A DNA stretch of 64,000 nucleotides from Streptomyces maremycinicus (GTDB taxonomy: Bacteria > Actinomycetota > Actinomycetes > Streptomycetales > Streptomycetaceae), in NCBI RefSeq assembly GCF_001184025.1, contig NZ_BBYG01000008.1, forward strand, positions 806,001 through 870,000. Direction: 5' to 3'. Under the pieces are notes generated by a model that had not been told where the DNA came from, searched no databases, and was given only the letters and a program-made list of their open reading frames with translations. The translations under genes were made by a program, and so were the position numbers. Positions 17,939-26,322 of this stretch are shown here, piece after piece. Every line of letters starts with the position of its first letter. The first letter of the stretch is position 1.

Positions 17939-18451
17939 GCGCCGCAGCCTCCTCCCTGGATGGACAGACGTACAGCACGGGATGGCACCAGCGTCCTGAG
18001 CCCATCATGGGCGGACCGGCAAGCCCTGCCCATGGTCACGACGTGTCGCGCAGCCAACGCGCCCGCACGAGACGTCTGTTGGGCGCGCTTCACGAAGCGC
18101 CTTCATGTCTTGTGTACACCGCCCGCTGCTCATCGGTTCCAGCCTGGACGGAGGCGCGTGGCCACTCGGAGTGGGGGAGAGGGTGTCTTCGTCGGAGCAC
18201 TGTCCAGCCGCACGGCCGACGCCGACCTCCGCAAACACGACCGGCTGGGGCTCAGCCGAAAGTGGGAGTCGACCGACGCGCGGAGACGACCGGGGCGTCG
18301 CGCACGGACTGCTGCCCGGACAGCAATGGCTCGCCTCTCCCCGTGGTGCTCGGCTCCCTGGGCGGGATTCCGTGGCTCAGGCTCCCGGCTGCGCACTTCC
18401 GGGCGGGCACCTGCCGCCGGTCGGCGCTTCCCTCGGCCGTCGAGGGCGGTG
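17939..18451. other. Intergenic, no gene recognised
   Basis: About 510 bases between two leftward genes. No reading frame here has a family motif together with a ribosome site, and I see no operator. It may contain a decayed gene or the promoter of the gene ending at 16961. Confidence 0.45.
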
Positions 18452-19783
18452 CTACGTCGGGTCGAGGCCGTGGCTGCGCAGCCACGCCAGCGGATCGATC
18501 GCATCGCCGCCGCCGGGGTGTACTTCAAGGTGGAGATGAGGCCCCGACGAGTTGCCGGTGCTGCCCGCATAGCCGATGACGGTCCCCGCCTGGACGAAGC
18601 CGGACCGGATCCTGGCACTGGCGAGGTGGGCGTACCAGGTCTGGGTGCCGTCGGGGGCGGTCACCTTGACGAGGTTCCCGTAGTACGGATTCCACTCGGC
18701 GACGACCGTGCCGTCGGTCACCGCCTTCACCGGCGTGTTCATGGGCACAGGGAAGTCGAGGCCGGTGTGCCGACTCGACCACATGGCCCCGGCCGCCCCG
18801 AACAGCTCGCCGACTCCCTTCTGCGCGACAGGGAGTACGAACTTGGGGCGCAGTGCCTCCCTGCGCGCGGCCTCCGCCTTCTTGCGTTCCGCCTCCTCCC
18901 TCCTGCGTTCTTGTTCCTCACGCCGCTGTTGGTCGAGGTCGATGCGTTCCTGAGTACGGCTCGCGCGCTCGGCGAAGTCGCCGGCTTCTCGGCTGAGCGT
19001 GCGGAGCTGGGTGTCGAACTCGTCGTTGGCGGTGGAGGGTTCGACGGCAGGATCCGGGGCGGCCTGAGCGGCCTTGCCGCTGCTGCCGCCGAGGCCGATG
19101 GAGGCGGCAGCGATCCCGGCCATGCCCACGAACGCGACCGAGGGAGCGATCACTGTCAGGAACGCGGATCCTCGGCGCGGGGCCCGGCGACGGCGGCTGC
19201 CTGCGCGGCGCGTCGCCGTCCGGTCCGGGGAAGCGGTGGGGGACGGGGCTTTGGGTGCGGTATGGCGTACGGGGGTCTCACCGTGTGGCGGCGCTTGGTC
19301 TGGCGGTTCCTCGCCGGGAGAGCCGTGGAGATCGATGAGCTCGGCAGTGCCGCACGGACCGAGGGCGTCAAAGCTGTCCGAGGCCGGGGGAAGGTCCTGC
19401 GGGGGAACGGCTGGACCAGTGGTCTCCACCCACTGGGCTCCGTACCACTGGCCGCTCGGGTCCGTTCGGTATCCGGGGGCCTCCCACGTCAGAGCCGTGC
19501 CGTGACCGCCGCTCTCGTAGTGGTGCCACGTCTGGTGGCTGAAGGCTTCGCCACCAGGTGCGCTGATGCCGTACACGCCCGGTATCGCACCGAACAGCGG
19601 GTCGGGATCGTCATGTCCGGTGTGGGGCTGACCAAGGCTGTGGACAGGATGGCCGTAGGGCTCGTACCGGGCTTCCCGCCAGGCGCTCTCCGGCCATGAC
19701 TCGTACGGGGAGGCGGCAACGGGGACTGCCGAGGTCGGGATCCCCGACGCATGACGGTCGTCCACCAGCACCTTCTCTTTCAC
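18452..19783 (-). CDS. M23-family peptidoglycan endopeptidase
   Basis: A 443-residue cell-wall hydrolase. It has a long N-terminal region (about 200 residues) with WYGAQWVE-type sequence, then a basic stretch and a membrane helix (FLTVIAPSVAFVGMAGIAA), a charged coiled-coil rich in Glu, Arg and Lys, and a C-terminal LytM/M23 domain. The zinc ligands are visible as HTGLDFP (H-x3-D) and HLHLE (H-x-H). It starts at GTG 19783; the ribosome site is weak. The N-terminus looks cytoplasmic and the catalytic domain external. Two overlapping operator copies lie 80-105 bases upstream. Confidence 0.85.
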   Translation of the reverse strand: MKEKVLVDDRHASGIPTSAVPVAASPYESWPESAWREARYEPYGHPVHSLGQPHTGHDDPDPLFGAIPGVYGISAPGGEAFSHQTWHHYESGGHGTALTWEAPGYRTDPSGQWYGAQWVETTGPAVPPQDLPPASDSFDALGPCGTAELIDLHGSPGEEPPDQAPPHGETPVRHTAPKAPSPTASPDRTATRRAGSRRRRAPRRGSAFLTVIAPSVAFVGMAGIAAASIGLGGSSGKAAQAAPDPAVEPSTANDEFDTQLRTLSREAGDFAERASRTQERIDLDQQRREEQERRREEAERKKAEAARREALRPKFVLPVAQKGVGELFGAAGAMWSSRHTGLDFPVPMNTPVKAVTDGTVVAEWNPYYGNLVKVTAPDGTQTWYAHLASARIRSGFVQAGTVIGYAGSTGNSSGPHLHLEVHPGGGDAIDPLAWLRSHGLDPT

Positions 19784-19863
19784 CTGGACAGCCGAGGGAG
19801 ATCGGCGACTGCACCGGGGGGAGCCCGTACGAACATCAGAACGCCCTTAGATCCCGAGCGGAT

Positions 19864-19889
19864 ACTAAACCACTACGTAGCGTCTTAGG
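19864..19889. promoter_or_regulatory. Operator copies 8a/8b, overlapping
   Basis: ACTAAA-CCA-CTACGT (19864-19878, followed by AG) overlaps ACGTAG-CGT-CTTAGG (19875-19889). Both fit the consensus with one or two changes. They precede the M23 peptidase gene, with the rightward DUF218 gene 345 bases away on the other side. Confidence 0.65.
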
Positions 19890-20234
19890 CGACCCGAGCG
19901 TGTGACGGCCGTGACGATCCTCGCCGACAGCCCGCACTGTGCGACCGTGGGGCCGCCCCGACCCGCGCTGTCTTTCCGCAGGGCAGGCGGCACGTGGAGA
20001 GGCCGAGCTTCCTGCGGGACCTCGAGAACCAGCCCCGCCCGAGATCCACGACGCCTTCGTCGAAGCCCGGTGCCACTGAGTGAAGTTGGTCACGCCGCGA
20101 GGGTGAGTGGGGACCATGTGCCGCGTCCTTCGTTTGTCAGAGAGCTGGTTGCTGTCCGGGACGACAGAAGCAGCCGAGCCACACAAGCCGCCACCGCTGA
20201 ACACGGTGGGCCACGCATTGGGGGAATCACTGTC

Positions 20235-20936
20235 ATGCGCCTGCCGCGCCCGCACCCGAGCGCCATCCTCAAGCTGTGTCTGCCGCGCACCCGCGCAGGG
20301 CAGCGGCGGGCCGTGCAGGCGGTGATGCTCCTGTGCGTGCTGGCGCTGCTTCCCGCGACGTGGGTGTTCACGGCGGCGGACGGCCGGCTGCGGACGACAG
20401 TCGACGCCCCGCGCACCGGGGTGGCCGTGGTCTTCGGCGCGGGCCTGTTCGGGAACGGTGAGCCGTCGATTTTCCTCGCCAACCGCCTCGACGCGGCGGC
20501 GGAGTTGTACCGCGAGGGTCGTGTCGAGGTGGTTCTGGTCACGGGCGACAACAGCACCGTGCACTATGACGAGCCGCACGCCATGCGCCACTACCTCACC
20601 CATCGTGGTGTGCCCGACGCCAGCATCGTCAGCGACTACGCCGGCTTCGACACCTGGGACTCCTGCGTGCGGGTCAAGAAGATCTTCGGCGTCGACCGCG
20701 CGATCCTCGTCAGCCAGGGCTTCCACATCCGTCGGGCGGTCGCACTGTGCCAGGAGGCGGGCGTTGACTCGTACGGCGTCAGTGCGGCCGACCACCAAGA
20801 CGCGGTCTGGTACTACAGCGCCACCCGCGAAGTGTTCGCCGCGAACAAGGCCGCCCTGGACGCGGCGTTCGAGCCGGACCCCCAGTTCCTCGGGCCGAAG
20901 GAACCAGGGGTGGCGCGGGCGCTGGCCGCCCGGTGA
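20235..20936 (+). CDS. SanA/YdcF-like DUF218 membrane protein
   Basis: A 233-residue protein with one membrane segment near residues 32-48 and a DUF218 domain. Typical DUF218 pieces are VVFGAGLFGNGEPS, LVTGDNS and VSQGFHIRRAVALC. SanA-type members in enterobacteria affect envelope permeability and vancomycin exclusion. ATG 20235 was chosen because the hydrophobic start follows it; the ribosome site is weak. No operator lies directly upstream, and the 450-base gap before it holds only the M23 operators. Confidence 0.8.
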   Translation: MRLPRPHPSAILKLCLPRTRAGQRRAVQAVMLLCVLALLPATWVFTAADGRLRTTVDAPRTGVAVVFGAGLFGNGEPSIFLANRLDAAAELYREGRVEVVLVTGDNSTVHYDEPHAMRHYLTHRGVPDASIVSDYAGFDTWDSCVRVKKIFGVDRAILVSQGFHIRRAVALCQEAGVDSYGVSAADHQDAVWYYSATREVFAANKAALDAAFEPDPQFLGPKEPGVARALAAR

Positions 20937-21196
20937 TCAGACGTTGGCTGACGACCCGTTGAATCGCGGCGAGCGCTTCTCCACGAAGCCATGTTGGTCG
21001 GCCCGTTCGATCCTCCGGCGCCGCGAACAGGGCGTGGAACACGCGCCATTCGAAGGACGTGCCGTCGCCGAGCCCCGTCTCCGCAGGCGCGGTCGACGCA
21101 CTCCCGGGCCGCCCGCACCGCCGTCGTGCCGGAGCGTCACACCGCAGTCCGGGTTCCGGGCCATGGCAGTCCCGTCGTCGGGACACGGTGGCACGC

Positions 21197-22624
21197 TCAC
21201 CCCTCCAGCAGCGGGGTACGGCGGCCAGAGCGGGCGACGGCGACCAGGATCACCCCCGACAGCCCGTACAGCGCGACGGTGGCAGCCGCCCGGCCCGCAC
21301 CCTCCTTCTGCGGGGCGGGAGGCACGTAGAGCGGTCGGTTCTCGTGCAGGAGCTGCGAGGAGCCGGCCTCGACCGGGATCCAGGTCTCCGTCGTCGAGGC
21401 CCCGGCGTCGCGGAAGGCGGCGTAGACGAACCAGCGGCCGGACTCCGGCACAGTGACGTACCCGCGGTACACGCCGTCGCCGGACGAGGTGAGGGGGGCG
21501 GACAGCTCCTGCCCGGCGCGACGTGCGACAAGGATGGCGCGGCCGGATGCGTTGTTCGGCTCGGGAGCCACGGTGACGTCGATCCGGGAGCCCCGAGCGG
21601 TCGTCCGCCAGTGGGCCTCGCCCGCCTCGGTCCCCTGACCGGGGTCGTGGGCGACCGCGCGCCCGGCGGACAGCAGGGGCAGTGCCAGGGTCAGCGCGGC
21701 GACCGTGAGCCCGGCTGTCCGAATCACAGTCAGCCGGTTGCGTGGCAGCCCCTCCGCGGCGAGCACGACCAGTACCGAGCCGCCCAGCGAGAGGAGCAGG
21801 GACGGGACGATCTGGTCGGCCGCGACGGTCGAGCCGTGCGGTAGGAGGGGGAGCAGCGGCACGTACGCCGCGTGTACGGCGAGGGGAACGACGGGCGCGA
21901 GCCACCACAGGGATGTCCGCCACCTGCGGAACACGTCGGCCGCGAGGGCGACGACGAGCACGGGCGGCACGATCGGCGTGGAGTGCCCGAGACCGGCGAG
22001 TACCGGAATCACGGCCAGCCGCACGGCGGTGGCGACCAGGGCCGCGCGCGTGACGGCCCACGGATGCGAGTCGAACCGCCGGATCAGCACGACCGCCAGG
22101 GTGAGCCCGGTGGCGGCGGCCGGCAGGAACCAGACGGCCGAGTACTGCGGCACGTCGGACTCGTACTCCATGACCGGCGCCAGCGAGGCCGCCAGGACCA
22201 GTCCGCCGCCGAGCACCAGGGGCCGGCCGCCGCCCTCGGCGGCGATCGCCCGGAGCAGGGTGACGGCCAGGGCGAACGTGGCGATGATGGCCAGCAGGTG
22301 GGGCGGACTCCACAGCACCGCGTCCCGGCCGAACGCCGTGTGCCAGGCCTCGTCCGCCGGAGCCGAGATCCCGATGGCTCCGGCGGACACGACCGCCCAC
22401 CGCAGGAGCGGATCCGCCAGGGCCGTGCGAAGGCCCCGGCCGCGGACCCTTCCGATCCCCCACCACGCAGTGGCAGCGAGCGTCACCATGAGGGAGCCAT
22501 AGAGCAGTACGTGCGGTGCGCTCCAGAAGGTGTCCCGGCCCACGTCGGTGTGTAGGGAGTCGTCCCAGTACATGCTGAAGAGTGCCAGCAGCCCGCCCGT
22601 TGCCGCTGCGATGAGCCGGTTCAT
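21197..22624 (-). CDS. Polytopic membrane protein with external C-terminal beta domain, CsoR-controlled
   Basis: A 475-residue protein with roughly ten membrane segments followed by an external domain (about residues 335-440) and a final membrane helix. The external part (HWRTTARGSRIDVTVAP...GRWFVYAAFRD) resembles FixH/CopC-like Ig domains found in copper proteins. ATG 22624 has GGAGG upstream. The CsoR-type operator at 22670-22686 sits 46 bases upstream, so copper should induce it. A role in copper transport or cuproprotein assembly is plausible but not shown. The ~260-base gap below it (20937-21196) shows nothing I recognise. Confidence 0.75.
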   Translation of the reverse strand: MNRLIAAATGGLLALFSMYWDDSLHTDVGRDTFWSAPHVLLYGSLMVTLAATAWWGIGRVRGRGLRTALADPLLRWAVVSAGAIGISAPADEAWHTAFGRDAVLWSPPHLLAIIATFALAVTLLRAIAAEGGGRPLVLGGGLVLAASLAPVMEYESDVPQYSAVWFLPAAATGLTLAVVLIRRFDSHPWAVTRAALVATAVRLAVIPVLAGLGHSTPIVPPVLVVALAADVFRRWRTSLWWLAPVVPLAVHAAYVPLLPLLPHGSTVAADQIVPSLLLSLGGSVLVVLAAEGLPRNRLTVIRTAGLTVAALTLALPLLSAGRAVAHDPGQGTEAGEAHWRTTARGSRIDVTVAPEPNNASGRAILVARRAGQELSAPLTSSGDGVYRGYVTVPESGRWFVYAAFRDAGASTTETWIPVEAGSSQLLHENRPLYVPPAPQKEGAGRAAATVALYGLSGVILVAVARSGRRTPLLEG

Positions 22625-22669
22625 CCCCGCCCGCCTCCGTGGTTGACGACGCTCTATACGGCGAAACAT

Positions 22670-22686
22670 ATACCCCCTATGGGTAT
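22670..22686. promoter_or_regulatory. CsoR-type operator, ATACCCCCTATGGGTAT
   Basis: A 17-bp palindrome of CsoR type upstream of the leftward membrane-protein gene. Confidence 0.85.
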
Positions 22687-22798
22687 GATGGAAGCTGCTG
22701 TGGAAGGGTCGTATTCGTGGCATCCGGGGTCGCCCCGGGGGTGCTGCCTGCTGTGCCGTCAGGCGATGCCGCGCGAGGTCTCCTCTTCCCTCTGGTGA

Positions 22799-22813
22799 TC
22801 TAAGGGCTTTCGT
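22799..22813. promoter_or_regulatory. Operator copy 9, TCTAAG-GGC-TTTCGT
   Basis: Palindrome variant with the TTTCGT-AG right half. It is the upstream of two copies before resB. Confidence 0.72.
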
Positions 22814-22893
22814 AGATGATCGGCGGAACGTTCTGTTCCCTCGACTCTCGGGGTGCCTCCCGTACCGGATATGGCATGTGTCAGACTCGGCCC

Positions 22894-24582
22894 GTGGCTA
22901 CTAATAATTTTCGTAGTCTCGCCGATCCTCCCACGCAAGGCGATGCCCCTACGAGTGAATCCGCGCCGCAGACCAGCGAGCCCCAGGGGCTCGGGCCGGC
23001 CGGCTGGCTGCGCTGGGGCTGGCGTTCGCTGACCACGATGCGTACGGCCCTCGTCCTGCTGCTCCTGCTCGCGCTCGCCGCCGTGCCCGGTTCCCTCGTA
23101 CCCCAGGAAGGGCGGCAGCCGGTGCAGGCCGCGGACTTCCGCAAGCGCTACCCGGATCTCGCCCCGCTCCTCGACAAGCTTGGCTTCTTCGACGTCTACG
23201 CGTCGCGCTGGTTCGCCGCCGTCTACCTGCTGCTCTTCATCTCGCTGGCCGGCTGCATCGTGCCGAGGACTTGGCAGTACGTACGAACCCTGCGGTCCCG
23301 TCCGCCGACGGCCCCCAGCCGCCTGGACCGCCTGCCACAGCACGCTGTCTGGACGGCGTCCGCCGACCGGGGTGAGGCGCTGCTCACCGCAGGGGACCTG
23401 CTGCGACGTCGACGTTTTCGGGTCGCCGTCGACTTTGAAGGGAACGGATCGGTCGCGGGGGAGAAGGGGTACCTGCGCGAGGCCGGAAACCTGGTGTTCC
23501 ACACGGCGCTGTTCGGACTCCTCATCGCGCTCGCGGTCGGCAGCCTCTTCGGGGCGGCCGGCCAGAAGCTCGTCCTCGAAGGGGAGAGCTTCACCAACAC
23601 CGTGACGCAGTACGACGACTTCACCCCCGGCACGTTGGCCTCGGCCGACAGCCTCCAGCCGTTCGGCTTCCGCCTCAAGGGGTTCTCGGCCGCGTATCAA
23701 CGCAGTGGTCCGCAGCGCGGCACCGCCAGCTCCTTCGTCGCGAAGCTCAGCTACACCGAGGGTGACGGCGGGCAGGAGCGCGCCGCCCGCGTGGAGGTCA
23801 ACAAGCCGCTGGAGGTGGGTGGTTCGAAGGTGTTCCTGGTCGGCCACGGTTACGCCCCCGTGGTGACCGTTCGTGACGGCAAGGGTGAGGTCGCGTGGCA
23901 GGGGTCTGCCGCGTTCCTGCCGCAGGACGGCAACCTGCGCTCGGTGGGTGTGGTCAAGGCGCCGGACGCCCGTGACCGCAACGGCAAGCGGGATGGCCTG
24001 GGTTTCTCCGGGTTCTTCCTGCCCACCGTCCAGCTGACCAAGAACGGCTGGTTCTCCTCCTTCCCCGCCCCCGACGACCCGGTCATGGTCCTGACCGCGT
24101 ACCGCGGCGACCTGGGCCTGGACAGTGGGCAGCCGCAGAACGTCTACCAGCTCGACTCCAGCCGTATGACGCAGTTCCGGGAGACCGACGGATCGCCGTT
24201 CGCCCGGGCGCTGCGCCCCGGCGACCAGATGAAACTCCCCGGCGGAGCCGGCTCGCTCACCTTCGACGGCATCAAGCAGTGGGCGAGCTTCCAGATCGCC
24301 CGCAACCCCAGCAACAGCACGGCCCTGTGGAGCTCTGTGGCCATGGGCCTCGGCCTGTGCGCGTCGCTGTTCGTCCGCCGCCGACGGGTGTGGGTGCGCG
24401 TCGAGCCCATGCTGGGCGGCGGCGTACGGATCGTGGTCGCCGGGCTGGATCCCGGCGGTACCGAGCGGACGGCCGAGGAAGTGACCGAACTCGCCGACGA
24501 GTTGCGTGAGCGGTTTCCCGCCCTGCGGAACGCCACGCCGGACGTGAACACCCCAGAACCCGTGCACCAGGAGCAGAAGTGA
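22894..24582 (+). CDS. resB: Cytochrome c biogenesis protein ResB
   Basis: A 562-residue ResB-family protein, one half of the System II haem lyase that attaches haem to c-type cytochromes outside the cell. Three N-terminal membrane segments are clear (TALVLLLLLALAAVPGSLVPQ region, FAAVYLLLFISLAGCIV, HTALFGLLIALAVG with its conserved His), then a large external domain, then a last helix near residues 477-493. The start is uncertain: ATG 22816, ATG 22876 and GTG 22894 are all in frame and none has a good ribosome site. GTG 22894 gives the usual distance to the first helix. It overlaps ccsB by four bases. Confidence 0.9.
   Translation: MATNNFRSLADPPTQGDAPTSESAPQTSEPQGLGPAGWLRWGWRSLTTMRTALVLLLLLALAAVPGSLVPQEGRQPVQAADFRKRYPDLAPLLDKLGFFDVYASRWFAAVYLLLFISLAGCIVPRTWQYVRTLRSRPPTAPSRLDRLPQHAVWTASADRGEALLTAGDLLRRRRFRVAVDFEGNGSVAGEKGYLREAGNLVFHTALFGLLIALAVGSLFGAAGQKLVLEGESFTNTVTQYDDFTPGTLASADSLQPFGFRLKGFSAAYQRSGPQRGTASSFVAKLSYTEGDGGQERAARVEVNKPLEVGGSKVFLVGHGYAPVVTVRDGKGEVAWQGSAAFLPQDGNLRSVGVVKAPDARDRNGKRDGLGFSGFFLPTVQLTKNGWFSSFPAPDDPVMVLTAYRGDLGLDSGQPQNVYQLDSSRMTQFRETDGSPFARALRPGDQMKLPGGAGSLTFDGIKQWASFQIARNPSNSTALWSSVAMGLGLCASLFVRRRRVWVRVEPMLGGGVRIVVAGLDPGGTERTAEEVTELADELRERFPALRNATPDVNTPEPVHQEQK
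22900..22914. promoter_or_regulatory. Operator copy 10, ACTAAT-AAT-TTTCGT, at the resB start
   Basis: Palindrome variant flanked by CT and AG. It begins six bases after the GTG that I take as the resB start and so would encode residues 3-7 of ResB if that start is used. Confidence 0.72.
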
Positions 24583-25685
24583 GCGGTACCTCTCTCGCGG
24601 ACCAGGACCTGGCCCAGCTCGCCAACTGGCTGATGTATTCGGCCATCGCCGTTTATCTGCTCGCCTTCGTCGCCGCCTGCGCCGAGTGGGCGTTCGGTGG
24701 CAGCACCAAAGTCGTTCGCGTATCCGCTGCCGCCTCGTCGGCACAACAGACTCCGGTCGCGCCCTCACGCGGCCGGACGAGGAGCGTGGCCGTGGACGGT
24801 GCAACAGGAAGCAGCACGCAAGTGCTGGCATCGCCCGCGGCCACGTCTCCGGAAGAACACCGAACCCCGGCGGGCGACGGCCCCGGCGCGGCCGGTGACA
24901 GCCCCAGGGCCGACCTGGTCGGACGGATCGCCGTCTCGCTGACCGTGCTGGCGCTCCTGCTCCACTTCGGCTCGGTCCTCGCCCGCGGTCTCGCGGTGAG
25001 CCGCCCGCCGTGGGGCAACATGTACGAGTTCTCCACCGCCTTCGCCCTGATGGCGTCGGTCGCGTACGTCGGTCTGCTCGCGGCCCGCAAGCCCGTGCGC
25101 TGGCTGGGAGTCCCGGTCCTCTTCTCGGTCCTGCTGACCCTCGGCCTCGCGGTGTCGGTGCTGTACGTCGACTCCGCGCAGCTCGTGCCCGCGCTGCACT
25201 CGTACTGGCTGTGGATCCACGTCTCCGCCGCGATCATCTCCGGCGGCGTGTTCCACACGGCGGCCGTGGTCAGCGTCCTGTACCTGTTCCGCGACCGATG
25301 GGAGCGCGAGGTCGCGGCAGGCCGGGGCGACGGGCGAACGGCGGAGCTCTGGCGACGGCTGCCGTCCGCGCGGACGCTGGACAAGCTGGCGTACCGGCTG
25401 ACGGGCCTGGTGTTCCCGCTGTGGACCTTCGCGGTCATCGCGGGCGCGGTGTGGGCGGAGGCCGCGTGGGGGCGCTACTGGGGCTGGGACCCCAAGGAGA
25501 CCTGGGCCTTCATCACCTGGGTCGCATACGCCGCGTACCTCCACGCCCGTGCCACTGCCGGGTGGAAGGGCCGGCGCGCGGCGGTGCTCGGGCTTGTGGC
25601 GTTCGCCACCTTCGTCTTCAACTACTACGGCGTCAACATCCTCATCACCGGTCTGCACTCGTATGGAGGGCTGCCGACCCGATAA
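24579..25685 (+). CDS. ccsB: Cytochrome c biogenesis protein CcsB/ResC
   Basis: A 368-residue polytopic protein, the haem-handling partner of ResB. It shows the WWD signature GRYWGWDPKETWAFITW and conserved histidines in WIHVSAA, GGVFHTA and ITGLHSYGG. An unusually long, low-complexity Pro/Ala/Ser loop (about residues 40-110) separates the first helix from the rest, as in streptomycete homologues. It starts at GTG 24579 inside a GTGA overlap with resB. With the tlpA-ccdA pair at 3.5-5.0 kb it completes a System II set, and both units carry the same operator. Confidence 0.93.
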   Translation: MSGTSLADQDLAQLANWLMYSAIAVYLLAFVAACAEWAFGGSTKVVRVSAAASSAQQTPVAPSRGRTRSVAVDGATGSSTQVLASPAATSPEEHRTPAGDGPGAAGDSPRADLVGRIAVSLTVLALLLHFGSVLARGLAVSRPPWGNMYEFSTAFALMASVAYVGLLAARKPVRWLGVPVLFSVLLTLGLAVSVLYVDSAQLVPALHSYWLWIHVSAAIISGGVFHTAAVVSVLYLFRDRWEREVAAGRGDGRTAELWRRLPSARTLDKLAYRLTGLVFPLWTFAVIAGAVWAEAAWGRYWGWDPKETWAFITWVAYAAYLHARATAGWKGRRAAVLGLVAFATFVFNYYGVNILITGLHSYGGLPTR

Positions 25686-25722
25686 AGAGCTCATCGGGTG
25701 GTGAGGCCGTAAGGTGTTCCAG

Positions 25723-25737
25723 TACCCCCTGGGGGTA
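25723..25737. promoter_or_regulatory. CsoR-type operator, TACCCCCTGGGGGTA
   Basis: A perfect 15-bp palindrome of CsoR type, 45 bases upstream of the DUF6153-multicopper oxidase unit. Confidence 0.85.
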
Positions 25738-25781
25738 GGATGCGACTCCGGCGACCAGTCAGCACGGCACAGGTGGAACTC

Positions 25782-26246
25782 ATGGCGATACGGACAGCTC
25801 ACAGCGGCGGCGGCATGGCCGTCCGCTGGGCGTACGGGGTGTTCCTCACCCTGTGCGTCGCGCTGGCCGTGCTCGTTCACCACGAGACGTCCATGACATC
25901 CGTGATGTCCATGACGACCGCGTCGCCCACCTCAGTCTCTGCTCGCATGCCGGCTCCCGCCCACGCCGCTCATGCCATGGCGGACGCGGCCCATGCGATG
26001 GCGGGCGAGGCGGCACCCTCCGCCTCGGAATCGTCCGCGCACGGCGTTGATTCCGGCGCGTGTGCCATGCCTGGCATGCAGCACTGCACCACGGCGAGCG
26101 TCGGTTCCGTACAACTGGCCGCGCCGGGCCAGAGCACGTTCGACCCGCCCGCGGATCTGGAGCGTGCCGCGGAAGGTCGTGTCCCCGCCAGTGCGGTCGG
26201 CCGTGCCCCGCCTGATCTGTCTGTCCTCTCGCAACTGCGCATATAG
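25782..26246 (+). CDS. DUF6153 family protein, copy 1
   Basis: A 154-residue exported protein. A membrane or signal segment covers about residues 12-33 (VRWAYGVFLTLCVALAVLV). The external part is rich in His and Met (HAAHAMADAAHAM, CAMPGMQHC) and the chain ends in SVLSQLRI. ATG 25782 follows AGGTGGA. It lies between a CsoR operator and the multicopper oxidase, so it is probably a copper-induced periplasm-side copper binder. Four other proteins in this window share the layout and the terminal aliphatic-Arg-Ile ending (36246, 56609, 57983, 58676). Confidence 0.8.
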   Translation: MAIRTAHSGGGMAVRWAYGVFLTLCVALAVLVHHETSMTSVMSMTTASPTSVSARMPAPAHAAHAMADAAHAMAGEAAPSASESSAHGVDSGACAMPGMQHCTTASVGSVQLAAPGQSTFDPPADLERAAEGRVPASAVGRAPPDLSVLSQLRI

Positions 26247-26255
26247 GCCGCGCCC

Positions 26256-26278
26256 GGACGGCGCGCGATGTGCCGTCC
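26256..26278. terminator. Hairpin between DUF6153 and multicopper oxidase genes
   Basis: GGACGGC (26256-26262) pairs with GCCGTCC (26272-26278). It may be an attenuator or RNA-processing stem, since the genes are close and likely share the CsoR promoter. Confidence 0.45.
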
Positions 26279-26322
26279 CTTCGCGACCACATCGGCAGTT
26301 TCGAAGCAGAGGACATAACGCA

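Noticed and set aside
17960..19699. Long plus-strand frame of 579 residues opposite the M23 gene
   Set aside because: It is the antisense shadow of the M23 peptidase, which has clear catalytic motifs; the shadow is Arg/Gly-rich without motifs.
19842..19856. Extra operator half (CGCCCTTAGATC) beside copies 8a/8b
   Set aside because: Only a CTTAG half-site; the opposite half has no match.
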